From Hyaloperonospora brassicae (taxonomy: Eukaryota; Oomycota; Peronosporomycetes; Peronosporales; Peronosporaceae), in contig CANTFL010000528.1 of assembly GCA_947650285.1 (NCBI GenBank), positions 186,001 to 250,000 on the forward strand: a stretch of DNA of 64,000 bases, given 5' to 3'. The notes beneath the pieces are model-generated. The model worked only from the letters and a program-made list of their open reading frames with translations, was not told the DNA's origin and made no database searches. Of this stretch, positions 10,961 through 22,343 are shown piece after piece. The translations under genes were made by a program, and so were the position numbers. How positions within the stretch are numbered: the stretch's first letter is position 1; the number at the start of each line of letters is the position of its first letter.

Positions 10961-11865
10961 CGGAAAGAATAAGCATGAGACACGAATCTCCTCCGTTTGA
11001 TGGGTCATCTTGGGAACCCATCCCGGATATCCTTGTCGGATTTGCCGGCTCTGTATTGTACCTCTTTCGATCGGTACACGACTCGCAATGGTCTGCTGTA
11101 CTATACAGCAGTTGCCAACGACACGTCTCGTGTCGTCGTTCCCCGTCATGATGACTTGCGATTGCGCATCATGTTCGAATATCACGATGCGCCGTCTAAC
11201 GGGCATCGTGGCCGAGAAAAGACTTACCTCGCGGTCAGCCGTGACTTTTACTGACCCGTCCTGTATCAGTTTGTCCGCAAGTACATCCGTTCTTGCGAGG
11301 TCTGTCAACGGGTGAAGCCTATTCCTTTATCACGTGCACCGTTATAACCTCTGCCGGTCCCGGCAGAGTGTATGGAGTCCGTGTCTATGGACTTTGTCTT
11401 CGGGTTTCCCGAAGAAACTAACAAGAATAATGGTATTCTTGTGTTTGTGGATCGTTTCAGCAAGATGGTGCATCTTGCTGCAGTCTCTGAATCGATCACT
11501 GCACACGGCTGTGCGCGTGTCTTCATCGACACTGTGTTTCGACTTCACGGATTACCCCGTGACCTCGTGTCCGACCGTGACCCTCGATTTTGGCGACGTT
11601 TTGGCTATCCGTGTTCCTCACATTGGGAACACGGTTAAAGATGTCAACCTCTGACCATCCCAAAACGGATGGCCAGACGAACGAGCAAACCGTGTTCTCC
11701 AAAAAATTCTTCGTGGATACGTTCACTCCTTTTCACATTAAAGTGAGTTCTTTCCGATGGTTGAGTTTGCTATCAACAACTCCGTGCATGCGTCCACAAC
11801 GCATACACCGTTCTACGATATGGCTTACGCCACCCACGTATTACCGCCCTCATACAGAGTGACTA
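10961..11865 (+). pseudogene. Gypsy-A integrase zinc-binding domain and core
   Basis: The tail of RNase H (FAEYNFSDEHKPGRPNVVADA) runs into an integrase with a HHCC-type region (MFEYHDAPSNGHRGREKTY, then RSCEVCQRVKP near 11290-11315). The catalytic core starts SMDFVFGFPEE near 11385 and contains SDRDPRF near 11570, so the first two catalytic Asp are present. After that about 50 residues of the core are lost or scrambled before DHPKTDGQTN near 11655. Frameshifts follow. Confidence 0.8.
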
Positions 11866-12239
11866 TGAGTTAAAGGGGGAGGGACTCGCTCGAGCAAAAA
11901 CCGTTTTGGCTCTTTCTCATCACGTATCACCGCTCGCGCCGATTCGTTTGATGCCGATCTCGACATTGTCGACATAGAGGAAATTGATCTTAGCAGAAGC
12001 GATGAAGCTGCTGCTACATCAAACAATGATGGCGATGCTGGGATATTCAGCATCGTCAACGACAATGCCAGCGAGGAAGAAGACACCTTCGTATCAAAAG
12101 AGAACGATCTCTTAGCAGTGCGCACGAAGCGCACTAAAAACACAACAACGAGTCAGCAAAGAACTCCCTGCTGACTCGAGAGGCGGTAGTTCATTTCTTT
12201 CAGAACTTTATCTCAAATGCGGCGGACCGCTAGAAACGA

Positions 12240-13084
12240 AACGCAGACAAGACTTGAACTGCAAATGTTCTTTCATTTAAAGTTAACGACCTAGAACTAC
12301 TGTCTACGGTAAACTTACCTGGACATGCAGTCACTAGTGTCGGCAGTAGTAAACTACTACCGAAGAACATTGGTCTCTTTCGTGTGTTGCACCGCAAGGG
12401 CAATGCAAACACGATCGATTTGTCTTCAAGGATGCTCACGCATCCTACGTTTTATGCTGGTCGTCTCCGCCCGTACCATCAGTACGAAGCCTCTTGCGAG
12501 ATTGGAGATAACCGGCGCGCTCAAGAATCCCCAACAGATTCTTGTGATCACGGACAAAACACTAAAGATGGTCCTTCGTCGAAAGTAGTCTGTCCTTCAT
12601 CGACGAGGCCTCGCGACGAGCCGTCTCTAGCTCGTCGCTCAAACGAAGCCTCTTGCGTTCACTCTCAAGCCGAGCGAACGCGAAATCCGATCGGTTCTTC
12701 TCCCGATCGGCAAGAACACGTCGCACGTCCGACTACATGGTGTGCCGACAATCGTATTCGTGATCGACGTCCTCCGTCAGCTCGGTCATATAACGCTCGT
12801 GATTACCCAAAGTACCGTGAAGGCCCGGCGGCTAAGCCGGACCTTTGCTTTTCACCGCCACCGGAACCACTGGTGGATTCCCACGGTTGTCAACGCTTTC
12901 TTGTGGAGTGTATCTTGAACCACCGTGGCGATTCAGAATCAAAGGCAAGTTACCTCGTCCGGTGGCGTGGGTATCTCCTTCTTGGAACAGCTGGGAGCCC
13001 CGCTCTCACCTGTTGATGGACGTTGAAGGTCTCGTCCGCCAGTATGACGAGACTAATCCGATTGGTCCGAGGGCCCATCGGTAA
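12240..13084 (+). pseudogene. Gypsy-A integrase C-terminus and chromodomain
   Basis: The integrase C-terminal barrel is recognisable as VLHRKGNANTIDL and HPTFYAGRLRPYHQYE (about 12380-12490), followed by a basic, Ser/Arg-rich linker and a chromodomain (GCQRFLVECILNHRG, SYLVRWRGY near 12885-12975), which changes frame and ends PSWNSWEPRSHLL...VRQYDE near 13055. Chromodomains in this place guide chromovirus integration to modified histones. The pol reading ends at 13084 and overlaps the tail of the antisense ORF by about 30 bases. Confidence 0.8.
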
Positions 13085-14146
13085 ACACGCTCCCTAGGCG
13101 CTTGTAGACGGATTGCAAGTTTGCAATCGCGTCACGCATCTCCTCCGAGATGTGTGCCCTTCCCCAGGGCGAATCGAGGGAATACACATCCCTCTGCGCA
13201 CATTGCGAGTTGTCAGCACAACTCGCACAAGGGTCTCCCCAAGTGAGACATGGAATGCCGGACTCACTTGATAAACGATGCAACCGGTACCTGGTACCGA
13301 TTGGCGTTCGCTTTTCGAACTTGAGGCGTATCACCTCAAGCTTCTTAAGCCACCCTTCTTGTTCAAAATTCTCAATATTTTGGACGAAGGCGTTCCACGC
13401 AGCCAAAAGCGAGGCTTTGTCACTAATTTGATTGCCGTTGTACCATCGATGTCTAAGAAAGGCATCGAGATAGAAGCCTTCTTCAGCGCGAAAGTTTCTC
13501 GCGCCGGGTCCTAAGCCATGAAGCTCAGTTGCATCGAATAATGGGATTCGATGGTGCAGGCTTGTCTCGTGAGACAAGCTATTGATGAGCTGGTCGGGCA
13601 AGCGCCTCGGCTTGAGCTCACCACGCTTCGATGTGGTACCTGTTTCGGTACCACGACTTTCAGAATGACGACGGCTCTCGCCATCGTCATCACGCTCTTA
13701 CAGTAAACGCGTGCTAATACTGGTGAGGAATAGTATTCCTCACCATAGAGTTCATCATCACTGCCGAACGGACTGTGTTGCATTTCACGAGTCCGCTCGT
13801 TCGACAGTACTCTTGACAAACGATGAGGCACCGCCGGTGATCGGGATGCCTCTAGTACGTTGCGCGAGTCAGGCAAGTCTGACTCACCAGAATTGATGAC
13901 CTCATTGACAAGGTCATCATGTGCACGTGGTGCGATACCGCGTGCGTCTGCAGCACCTTCTGCTGCAGACGAAGAACAAGCAGCAGACGAAGGAACATCT
14001 GCCCCAGAGGCTGATACAGCAACAGGCTGTGTGGTCTTTGAATCATCTTGCATAGATCTGTTAACTATGCGAGGCAGGGTCAGAAGTGAAGTGGTCTGAT
14101 CAAACAAGTGCTCATTGTCCCACTGGTGTCCAACGGGTGGCACCAA
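13053..14146 (-). CDS. Gypsy-A antisense ORF (aORF), one frameshift
   Basis: Opposite to gag-pol, between chromodomain and 3' LTR. Two frames join near 13690: 14146-13690 encodes an N-terminal part with an Ala/Ser-rich low-complexity region and the motif EVINSGESDLP; 13690-13053 encodes a basic linker, then a compact domain with IPLFDATELHGL, EEGFYLDAFLRHRWYNGN, AAWNAFVQNI and GTRYRLHRLSSE, a C-x2-C motif (GDPCASCADN) and HISEEMRDAIANLQSVYKRL. About 360 residues in all. Gypsy-D carries a homologous protein in the same relative place, which argues for selection. No signal peptide or membrane segment is visible, so it is not an obvious envelope. Function unknown. The start codon at 14146 is the first ATG and is not certain. 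Confidence 0.65.
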
Positions 14147-14172
14147 GTTTTCGATAGTAACACAGTGACTAT

Positions 14173-14186
14173 CAGGGAAGGGAGGG
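14173..14186 (+). promoter_or_regulatory. Gypsy-A polypurine tract
   Basis: AGGGAAGGGAGGGG lies three bases before the 3' LTR, the position from which plus-strand DNA synthesis is primed. Confidence 0.8.
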
Positions 14187-14189
14187 GTT

Positions 14190-14628
14190 ATCTAACGGGG
14201 TAGCCCGTTACATGAAATTGTCATTGAAACAATTTGACAATAAAGAATATTACGTCGAATATTTTTTTAACAATATCTAAGACATGGTGATATTGTTGAG
14301 ATGACCGAATGGTCTACTCATTGGTTGATATCGTGATGATATCAACCCACCAATTGCTGCTAGACGCGCGCAATGGGTGGTGCGTAGACGTCATCATACA
14401 TTTAGTTACATTAGTATAATTAAGTCTGGACAACAGAGATTCAAGAAGTTATAGAACTTGATTATATTAATACAGTTTTACTTTTACCAGAGACTAGTCT
14501 GACTACTTAGCCTCATTTCCTTCCTCTGTGTTCCTTCTACACTTAGCAGAGCACTGTCGACCACTGTTGTCAGTGGAAGCATACTCCGTACTGGTCAACC
14601 AGTATGTAGTCAACAGTGCCCCGTTACA
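14190..14628 (+). repeat. Gypsy-A 3' LTR
   Basis: Collinear with 6639-7076 over its whole length, about 25 differences by eye. It begins TCTAAC rather than TGTAAC, a mutated terminus, and ends GTTACA. The target duplication GTACC follows at 14629-14633. Confidence 0.92.
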
Positions 14629-15169
14629 GTACCGATCATCTTTCTAAGTAGCTCAGGAGTGTGCTTCATCCTATTAAAGATATATAAGATTTTTTAGCGA
14701 AGCTTATCATAGCACGGAAGTACAGGATGACTGCGCAACATGCGGTCCAACATCTGAATTCTTTTACGGACGAGCCTCAATCCTCGAGCTTGTTTTTGAC
14801 ATCAAAAATCTTTTGGAAATTTATCACATATTTTCCTTCCTGCGCAGGTGAGTCCTGTCTAGCTCGCCTTGCAAGCGATACACCTTCTGCTCGGTAATAG
14901 CACAATTTTCTTTGCCTTCATACGTCGAGAAGATTTCGGACTACATCTCAGTGTTCGTCGCTTTCATCATCACTTGCTTCGCGAGTTTCATCAATATCGA
15001 TCCTGTATCAATATCTTGATCTTTGCTTGTTTTTTTCAGTTCCCCTTTTCGGTCACCGACCCAACTACCGTTCAAAGTCTCATTGCCGATAGCAATAAAA
15101 ATTTGTAAGCCTCCCGAAGAAAAACATTGATCATGAAATGCTTGTAGAACGTCCAGTCGTCCTCGTTCC
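14629..15169 (-). pseudogene. Ty1/Copia gag, N-terminal and middle parts
   Basis: On the minus strand, from 15169 leftward, frames give WTFYKHFMINVFLREAYKF, ETLNGSWVGDRKGELKKTS, STYEGKENCAITEQKVY, INFQKIFDVKNKLED, then CYDKLR and HTPELLRKMI ending exactly at the Gypsy-A insertion point. This matches the N-terminal half of a Copia gag, with several stops and frame changes. Its continuation is at 6638 and below. The right boundary coincides with the 5' LTR of Gypsy-B, so Gypsy-B either inserted near the gag start or is fused to it. Confidence 0.7.
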
Positions 15170-15716
15170 TGTCACGGAGTTACAGCACATGTGTGTTTTA
15201 CAAAACATGTGTGGGCTACAGAACAGGTGAAATTCACGCAAAAGACGGAGTCCAATTAAAGATAATAAAAGAGCACCATTCTAATTGTCAAAGGATGACG
15301 TGTATCAGCCACCGAACTACGAGATCCATTTCGATCTACTAATTAGAACATTAGCCGGTAGATTAAGTACGTTCGTTAAGGTGTTCTTTTGAATAAAGAT
15401 ATTTTAAGTTTAGTTCCCCTTCTGAACATTTAAGACACGTGCCACACGAGGCGTTTTTAAACGTCAGGAGCTAGCAATACCTTTGAAGGTAGCTGCTCCT
15501 GAGCACTATGTGATGTGATTATTTGAATCGTTTGGTCCCCCTGGAACAGGGACTGTAAGCTCTCTGAGCTTGTTGACTCTTTGAGCCGGGTTCTTTGAAC
15601 CAAGCCTTAATTTCTCTGAGCTGTTTAGCTTTCTGAGTCGGGTTCATTGAACCTTAAGTTGCCCCTTGAGCGTTAAAGTCTTCCTCTGACTCAAGGAGAT
15701 GTGTAGATACGCTACA
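15170..15716 (+). repeat. Gypsy-B 5' LTR
   Basis: Begins TGTCACGGAGTTAC and ends GCTACA. The second half (about 15510-15700) is a string of mini-hairpins with three-base loops, for example GGGTTCATTGAACC and AAGCTCTCTGAGCTT-like units. The U3 half has no counterpart in its own 3' LTR. The primer-binding site TGGTAGCACTT follows at 15719. Confidence 0.8.
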
Positions 15717-15775
15717 CTTGGTAGCACTTATAGTCAATCTACGCCTGAGTCGGTAACAACTGATCCTCTGTATGG

Positions 15776-16808
15776 ATGGTTCAAACCATTCCTCTTACTG
15801 AGGTCCACAAGGTCGCGCTTGATAAGCTGGCCGCGGCCGTGGGCCCAGAATATGTGAAGTTTCTAGCTGCACAAGATCTCGACGTGCTGAGTGTGCGTGT
15901 CGATACATCAATGCAGTATGAAACGGCTCTTTTTGATCAGGTTCAAGACCAAGTAGCGTCGGCTATGCCGACACGCTACGTGGCGATGCCAGATGAAGAG
16001 GCTGAGCCTCGTTCCCTTCGGGTGGATGTCAAAATTACTCCGGGAAGGATGGGTAAATCTCACCCTCTGGATCCGTGAGATTGAGATGGTCATGATATCT
16101 GGCCTAATCTCACTTTAGCATCAGAGAGTCTCGCTGGCTATTTCTAAGCTCGATGGAAGAGCAAGAGAGTGGGCTCTGACGTGCAACAAGTCTGTCAACT
16201 TGGCTTTTCCCACATGGGATTCGCTCAAGTTAGACCTTTTGCGAGTTTTCTCGCCGCCTAACCAGGCCTATCGAGTGCGCTCACGCTTCTTGTCTACCCG
16301 TCAGGGTAAGAATGAGTCAACTGACTATGTCCAATAGATGAGAACTCTAATGGCTGCTATGCAGTCTGACCTCCTCCCTGAGACAGTCTACGAGACAGTC
16401 TTTATTGAAGGTCTTTTCAATGGCGTTGCCAGGACCTAGGCCTTTCGGTTTCATCAATCTACTTTTGAAGAGTCTGTGAGCATCGCTTAGAATGCTGAGC
16501 ACAACTTCAAGTCGGCAAGACTTGGTTGGAATGGGTACAGCTTAAGCCTTAAGAGGGTAACCTCTGCGAGCATCTCGGCTTACTCTAAGCCAGAACCGAT
16601 GGATCTCAGACATACTGAAGATGAAGGTGAAGCGGAGCTTTGTGTTGCAGAGCATCAACAGGAAGTGAGACGCTGTTACATGTGCGGAAGCACTAAACAC
16701 TTGCGTCCCACTTGTCCTTTGTGTAAGAAACGACCGACTTCTATGGGTCGAAAACCCGGCCCCAACCAGAAACCTGGTATTGCACGGGAAAACGTCGACA
16801 CCCAGTAG
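15776..16808 (+). pseudogene. Gypsy-B gag
   Basis: Starts with MVQTIPLTEVHKVALDKL at 15776; the first 100 codons are open, after which frames change and stops accumulate. A second open stretch, 16599-16808, holds an intact CCHC zinc knuckle CYMCGSTKHLRPTC followed by a basic tail. The knuckle would bind the element's RNA during packaging. The middle of gag is only faintly readable. Confidence 0.7.
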
Positions 16809-16899
16809 GTGCGGGGCCCCCTACTGGGGTAGAACTGAGTTCTGTCACTTCTCTACGAGGTAGAGTGAAACAGGGCTTAGCCCCAAAGAGCTCTAAACC

Positions 16900-17270
16900 A
16901 TCCAGCATAGCTCTTAGATACAAGCCTGGCTTGTTAGTCACCGATGCGACTGTGAAAGGATTTGAGTAGCATTGGTCGACTTTGATCAATTCCGGAGCAT
17001 GATGCAATGATGCTCGACGTCGTTCCCTTATGGGGAGTCAGTGGTATGCTGAAGCGCTCAAAGCGCATCAGGGTGATTCAATCACTGTTCGTTTAGCGAC
17101 TAATAGTCGCGCCACTGTGCCTAAAGTTCCGTTGAACTCAGGAGTGAAGTTTGTGGACTTTGACATCACAGCACGCTGCCTTGTCCGTGACTTGGATTCG
17201 AGATAAGATCTCATCCTGGGCATGGCTTGGCTCGAGCGCCATGAGCCATGGATTGATTGGGGGGCTTAAA
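16900..17270 (+). pseudogene. Gypsy-B protease
   Basis: Retropepsin with LVTDATVKGF, then LINSGA near 16984-17001, where the catalytic Asp has become Asn, and DLILGMAWLERHEPWIDW near 17210-17262. Stops interrupt it. The DSG class here differs from the DCG class of Gypsy-A and Gypsy-D. Confidence 0.7.
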
Positions 17271-18181
17271 CCTTAGTCGCAACGCGCAATGTTCCTAGCG
17301 AAGTTTTGGAGAGTCATGAACTCACCTTCGCTAGGCAACAAAAGCGCTATTGGCGCGAGCCGTTGACGGAAGATGTCAATGTGCTGGACATTGGTATTCC
17401 AGAGTTAATTAACTCCAATGTCAATGACATTAAAATTGAGCGGAGCTCTTTCACCTTATGTGAAGAGGGTTGTACTCTGTTGAGTGATACTCGTTGTGAT
17501 ATTGAGTCACTGCATGCTGCAAGCATGGTTGGCCTACGGCCGAGTCATCTCGGATGTATTTCCTCTGATGTGAGTGAAGTGACACGTGAAATTTCATCAA
17601 GTGAATGCGGCCGCGATGGTACCTGGCTGAATGTCGGTAACGACATTATTGGCGAAAGCCAGAATGATCAGGGCTAGGCCCGGATGCTGTAAGTGAAGTG
17701 GTACGTGTAAATCCACTGGGTGAAGCGTTCGAGTTACGTAATTCTCCACCAGGTGTCGCTCAAGACATGAGCTCTCTTATAGAAAGTGCTAAGATAAATA
17801 GCAACCACGGGGACTCCATTGTCTCGGCCCTAGGTGGCGTAATGTACCTTTAACGCAACAAACCCGGCGTCGGGTGCCAACAGTTAAGCGCCAAACGTCC
17901 GAGGTGTCACGAAGTGATAATAGTAATAGTAAACTATATAAACTTGTCAATGGAGTGACTAGCCATGTTGACGGCAACATTAGTCCAGAGATTCATCCGT
18001 CCTTGGGTGATCGCTTTGAGCTAGACGAAATTTCCGATGGCAAATTCTGCCAAGCCTTGCAGGAAGGAGAGTTATCCGATTTAGCGGTCATTCGATCCGA
18101 CGTTGAGCTGAACTTATCCTCGTCATTGGACGAGTCCGTCCTTGAGGACACGATGCGAAACTTAGTGCGCGTAGTGATTCT
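17271..18181 (+). pseudogene. Gypsy-B protease-RT linker
   Basis: Open frames 17306-17677 and 17874-18185 encode acidic, Ser/Asp-rich protein joining protease to RT, ending in NLSSSLDESVLEDTMR, which resembles the linker end of Gypsy-A (SSSMDESVLDEKNR). No catalytic motif is expected here. Confidence 0.6.
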
Positions 18182-19600
18182 TTGATCCTTGAGGATCCTC
18201 TTTATCCGTTCTATCCTTTGGTAAAGGAGTTTCAGGACGTGGTGTGTCACAACCCACCGTCTGCCTTACCTCCTGATAGAGGGGTTCGTCATGAAATTGA
18301 CTTGGTTCCTGAAACCAAATACTGTGTAATACGGCAGTGGTCTTTACCGAAGGAACAGTGTGACGTCATTGATGGCTTCTTTCGTGCAAAGAATGCGGCT
18401 GGTATAGCTCGTGAGAGCAAATCTCCTCATTTCACACCAACATTTTGTGTCAGAAACCCTAATGGAAGTAGCGTATCGTTCATGCTTTCAATAATCTTGA
18501 TGCTGCCACCATCTCGGCTCAGACACCAATTCCTAGGAAAGATTTTCTTTTGAACAACATGGTGGGATGTACGATGTACAGTGCGCTCGACCTAGTCGAC
18601 GGTTATTACCAGTTGCTCATGCAAGAGAGCGATATTCCGCTGACAGCGGTCAGTACTCCGAGCCGTATGTTCTAGGAGTGGCTCGTTATGCCGCAAGGGT
18701 TATCACATGCCCGGCTACATTCAATCGTCTTGTGACACAATTGTTCAGACCCCACCGAGGTTATGCACCGACGTACTTATTCGACATCTTTGTCCATAGG
18801 CGTGCTATGAACGGTCGGTCGGATGTGGATAATCATATCGACCATTTACGAGCGGTGCTCGAGTGCATGCGCACGAATAAGTTGTACGCCAACGCAGCTA
18901 AGTGCGTCTTTGGTGCAGAAGAGATTCCCTTTTTAGGGCGCTTTATTGGTAAGCGAGGCCTTCGAGCGGATCCCGGTAAGGTGAAAGCCATAGTTGATTG
19001 ACCGGTTCCAAAGAACCAAAAGGACTTACGTAAGTGGCTTGGACTTGCCAAATACTTACACAAGTACAGTGCGAATTACGCATACATGGTTTGGTCAATA
19101 TCCAATCTCCTTAAAAAGGATGTGAAATGGTGCTGAACTAGCACCGATCATAATGCTTTTCAAGCAGTAAAGGAAAGTCTCCTTCATACGCCAATCTTGG
19201 CTTTGCCTGGTCCTGATCGATCTTTCAGTGTCGTCTGTGACGCATCTGACTTTGCCACAGGCAGTGCTCTCTACAAACGTATGTCGAAGGACGGGATCTT
19301 GTCATTGTGTTTGAGTCCCGACAGCTGAAGGCTGCAGAAGAGAACTACTTCGTTCATGACAAAGTGTTACTTGCAATGAAGTATGTTCTTGTCAAATTCA
19401 GAGTTCATCTGCTCGGCTCCAAGCCTTTTGTGATCTATAACGATCATGAGTCACTGCGCACTGCGACCTAGTCGCCTCATCTTTCCCCAAGAATGGCTCG
19501 TTGGATTTCCTTCTTTGCCGAATATAACTTCGAGGTAAATTATAAGCCGGGCAAGCAGAACGCTTTGGCTGATGCGTTGTCACGCAGGCCTGACTATGAG
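18182..19600 (+). pseudogene. Gypsy-B reverse transcriptase and RNase H
   Basis: Blocks in order: VRHEIDLVPETKYCVIRQWSL, an RT finger (SPHFTPTFCVRNPNGSSV), CPATFNRLVTQLFRPHRGY, a palm strand read as YLFDIFVHRRAMNG near 18778-18815 in which the YxDD catalytic pair is lost, NKLYANAAKCVFGAEEIPFLG and LRKWLGLAKYLHKYS. RNase H follows with VVCDASDFATGSALYKR near 19230-19280 and ends FAEYNFEVNYKPGKQNALAD. Frameshifts and stops lie throughout. Confidence 0.75.
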
Positions 19601-21400
19601 CTTGCTCATGTTACGTCTCTGTCGTCGGCGGTCACTGACCTCATTCGTTCGGCATATGCCAAAGATAAACATTGTGTAGCTCTCCCACGTTCTCTAGGGA
19701 GCGAGGAGTTTCGGGACTCAGACACAGATTTGTCGGCACGTTTACGTTCGAGGCTACATCGATATTCCATCGATCAAGGCCTGTTGTGCTATAGCACATA
19801 TGTTGAGGATACACGTATCGTTGTCCCTAATGATGAAGAGTTGAAGTATCGAATTCATTATGAGACGCATGATACTGCGGTGGGCGAACATCTCGGTCGT
19901 GAGAAGACCTATGTCTAAGTTAGCCAATTCTATTGGTGACTCAAACTATACAAATGGGTGAGCACATATGTGCGTACGTGTGGAACATGTCAACGGGTGA
20001 AACCCTCTTCTCACGCGGCGGCGCTGCTAGCTGGTCTACCCATTCCGTCTGGGTGTTAGGAGTCCATAGAGCATGCATTTAATGTTCGGTTTACCGAAAG
20101 AAGCACATGGCAATACGGGTATTGTGGTCTTTGTTGACCATTTGAGCAAGATGGTTCATCTAGCGGCGGTGCCGGATACCATCGATGGTGAAGGTACAGC
20201 TACGCTGTTTATTGATCGAGTGTTTCGACAACACGGTTTGCCTGTGGCAATTGTCTCTAAAAGAGATCCTCGCTTCACTTGGAATTTTTGGAAGTCCATC
20301 TTCAAGGTGCTCGGCACACGATTGGACATGTCCACAGTGGATCATTCGCAGACCGATTGTCAAACCGAGCGAATGAATCGCACTATCGGTGATATATTGC
20401 GCGATGTTTGCGCTGATACACCATAGCGTTAGAGTCTGATGCTCCCTGTCATAGAGTTTGCGTTGAATAACGCGGTACATAACTCTACCGGATTAACTTC
20501 GTTTTATGTGGACGTCCTCACACACCCTCGCGTTCCGTTAACGCTACCTTTCCGTGGTTCAGGGCTTGGTGGGAAAGAGATGACCGATAGGCTCGCCGAA
20601 AACAGCCCTGCTACTGTTCACAAACAACATAGCGAGTTTTTCGTAACGCGATTGAATGTCTTCCGACATGTGTGTGGCGCACCGGTTGAAAGCCAAGATA
20701 AGCAGAAGGAACAAGCTGATGCAAAAGGCAGATGTTGTATTGAACGTTACGAGGTACGATACCAAGTTCTACTCAATGCTAAAACCTTATCTACAAATGT
20801 AGTGTCTGCTGTCTTCAAGACAAAGTTGCGCCCGCGCTTCATTGACCCACTTACGGTCGTCGCCAAGAAGGGAATTGCGTATACGCTCAACCCTCCGCGA
20901 AAACTGCGCACAAACTCTGTGTTCTATGTTGGCTTGCTTAAGCCGTATCGGGATCCGTCTTACGTGAACTTGGAGGCGCTTGCGCCGCGTAAGTTGGCCT
21001 TGCCATCGGTTGCTGAATCCGTTTCAGGAGGTCAACCTGAGCCTCCATCCGGGCTTGGTCCACTCCAATGCCTGGACACGGGCTCGCATCGCGTCGAGCG
21101 CACTATGGTTCTTACCCAGTATCTCACGGAGACGACTAGTTCGAGAAGCACCTTTACTTGTCCCTCGTTCGGTACAACGACCACCACCGACGCTGCTCGA
21201 TGAGCAAGGGAGCCGCCAGTTCCATGTGTAGCTACTCCTGAAACGACGTCTTCTTCAGAATTAAAACCAGTATCTGGTGAAGTGTCGAGGGTACCGGGAG
21301 TCGTAGAACTCGTGAGCGTTTGAAATACCCCTTCGGCAGGATCGCCCATACGCCGTGGATTTTTTTGAACGTCGTGGCAAGGGTCATCCCTCGACCGAGA
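19601..21400 (+). pseudogene. Gypsy-B integrase and chromodomain remnant
   Basis: Zinc-binding region HYETHDTAVGEHLGREKTY to RTCGTCQRVKP (19855-20000); core with SMHLMFGLPKE near 20070, where the first catalytic Asp is His, and SKRDPRFT near 20260, where the second is Lys; the Glu-containing TDCQTERMNRTI near 20355 is kept. The C-terminal barrel is read as KLRPRFIDPLTVV and NSVFYVGLLKPYRD (20820-20960). A chromodomain remnant (FHV, NQYLVKCRGY) with several stops lies at about 21217-21400. The element cannot integrate by itself. Confidence 0.75.
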
Positions 21401-22275
21401 GCGCTTCTCACCAATAGAGGTGGAGGCAGGTGGGTAGTTGGGCCCCTCTTGACCAACACCCACATCAATCGGCACAGCCGGAGCATAGCGTGTGCGAGTT
21501 CGCAACTGGCCTCTGGCCTTAAGCTTGGCGTAATCATACCGAATCTTTCGTTCTAGACGAACATCAGCCACATAGGCACTTGCTCCGAGAGCTATCACGC
21601 TGCTGAGGTGTCGTTTCCTATGCACCCAGCGAAAAAAAGCGTTGTCTTCTTCCTCCTGGGATTCGCCTGCGAATAGAAGGATGGGTATACCCTTCATTAG
21701 TGGAACCGGTGCACCCCGTGCTTACGTGTCAAGTCGCAACTTGTATTGACTCTGAGCCGTCAAGTAAGGTTGCAGGTACCTCTCGCGAAGTACCTGTCGA
21801 CTCACCACCTCATCAACAGATGTTGGCACAGCGCCAATGGGCCACGTTGTCAAAGTACGGCATGTCGCTTGGCGTATACGTTATTCCACACCAAGTGGAT
21901 TAAACACATAGCTACGTCCCCCTCCAGGGTTGCAGCAAGCTGCATAAGGCGCTGAGCGCTCTCCTCTCGTTCGATACCCAATTCTTGTTGCTCATCGAGC
22001 GGATTGGTGATGATGGCATCGCCCACGATAAGTGTTTGATGCGGCGCCGATGGCGCGTTGTCTTTGCCACGCTCGACTAATGCGTTTGGTGCACTACGAG
22101 GCGGTGCCTCTTGCACTGATGAGTTGGACACTGTCCTCTCTTCACCATGGATATCGGTATCGCTTCCATAATCCACTTCCACATCGATGCCGACGTAGGA
22201 AGACAGAGTCGGGGACTCATAGGGAGGAAAGGCCATGGTGTTTCGTGTTTTGCTAAACGCGAGGTTTAAGCGCAC
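21401..22275 (-). CDS. Gypsy-B antisense open region (aORF), broken
   Basis: Minus-strand frames 22275-21850 (141 codons, starting MRLNLAFSKTRNTM or at the internal MAFPPYESPTLSSYV) and 21697-21401 (FFRWVHRKRHLSSVIALG, RLERKIRYDYAKLKAR) are joined by a short section in another frame. The first part is acidic, with an Ala/Pro-rich stretch and LGIEREESAQRLMQLAATL. The lower frame stays open to 21032, but there it overlaps the chromodomain and is probably only a shadow. I see no convincing residue similarity to the aORFs of Gypsy-A or Gypsy-D. Position and strand are the same, so I list it as a probable, decayed aORF. Confidence 0.4.
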
Positions 22276-22343
22276 ACACCCCGTCCTCTTCGAGGAAAGA
22301 CTTCAATTGACGTTTTGAGGTAACGTCAATCTTGTTGGGAGGG

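Larger units (their letters stand above)
6639..14628 (+). mobile_element. Gypsy-A: full-length Ty3/Gypsy retrotransposon with target duplication
   Basis: Two LTRs (6639-7076 and 14190-14628) flank about 7.1 kb of internal sequence with gag, protease, RT, RNase H, integrase and chromodomain in that order, which defines Ty3/Gypsy of the chromovirus type. The five bases GTACC occur directly before 6639 and directly after 14628, a perfect target-site duplication. The target is the gag gene of a leftward Copia element: its frame resumes on the other side. The LTRs agree at roughly 94 percent by eye. Every coding module has stops or frameshifts, so it cannot move on its own now. An antisense ORF lies between chromodomain and 3' LTR. 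Confidence 0.95.
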
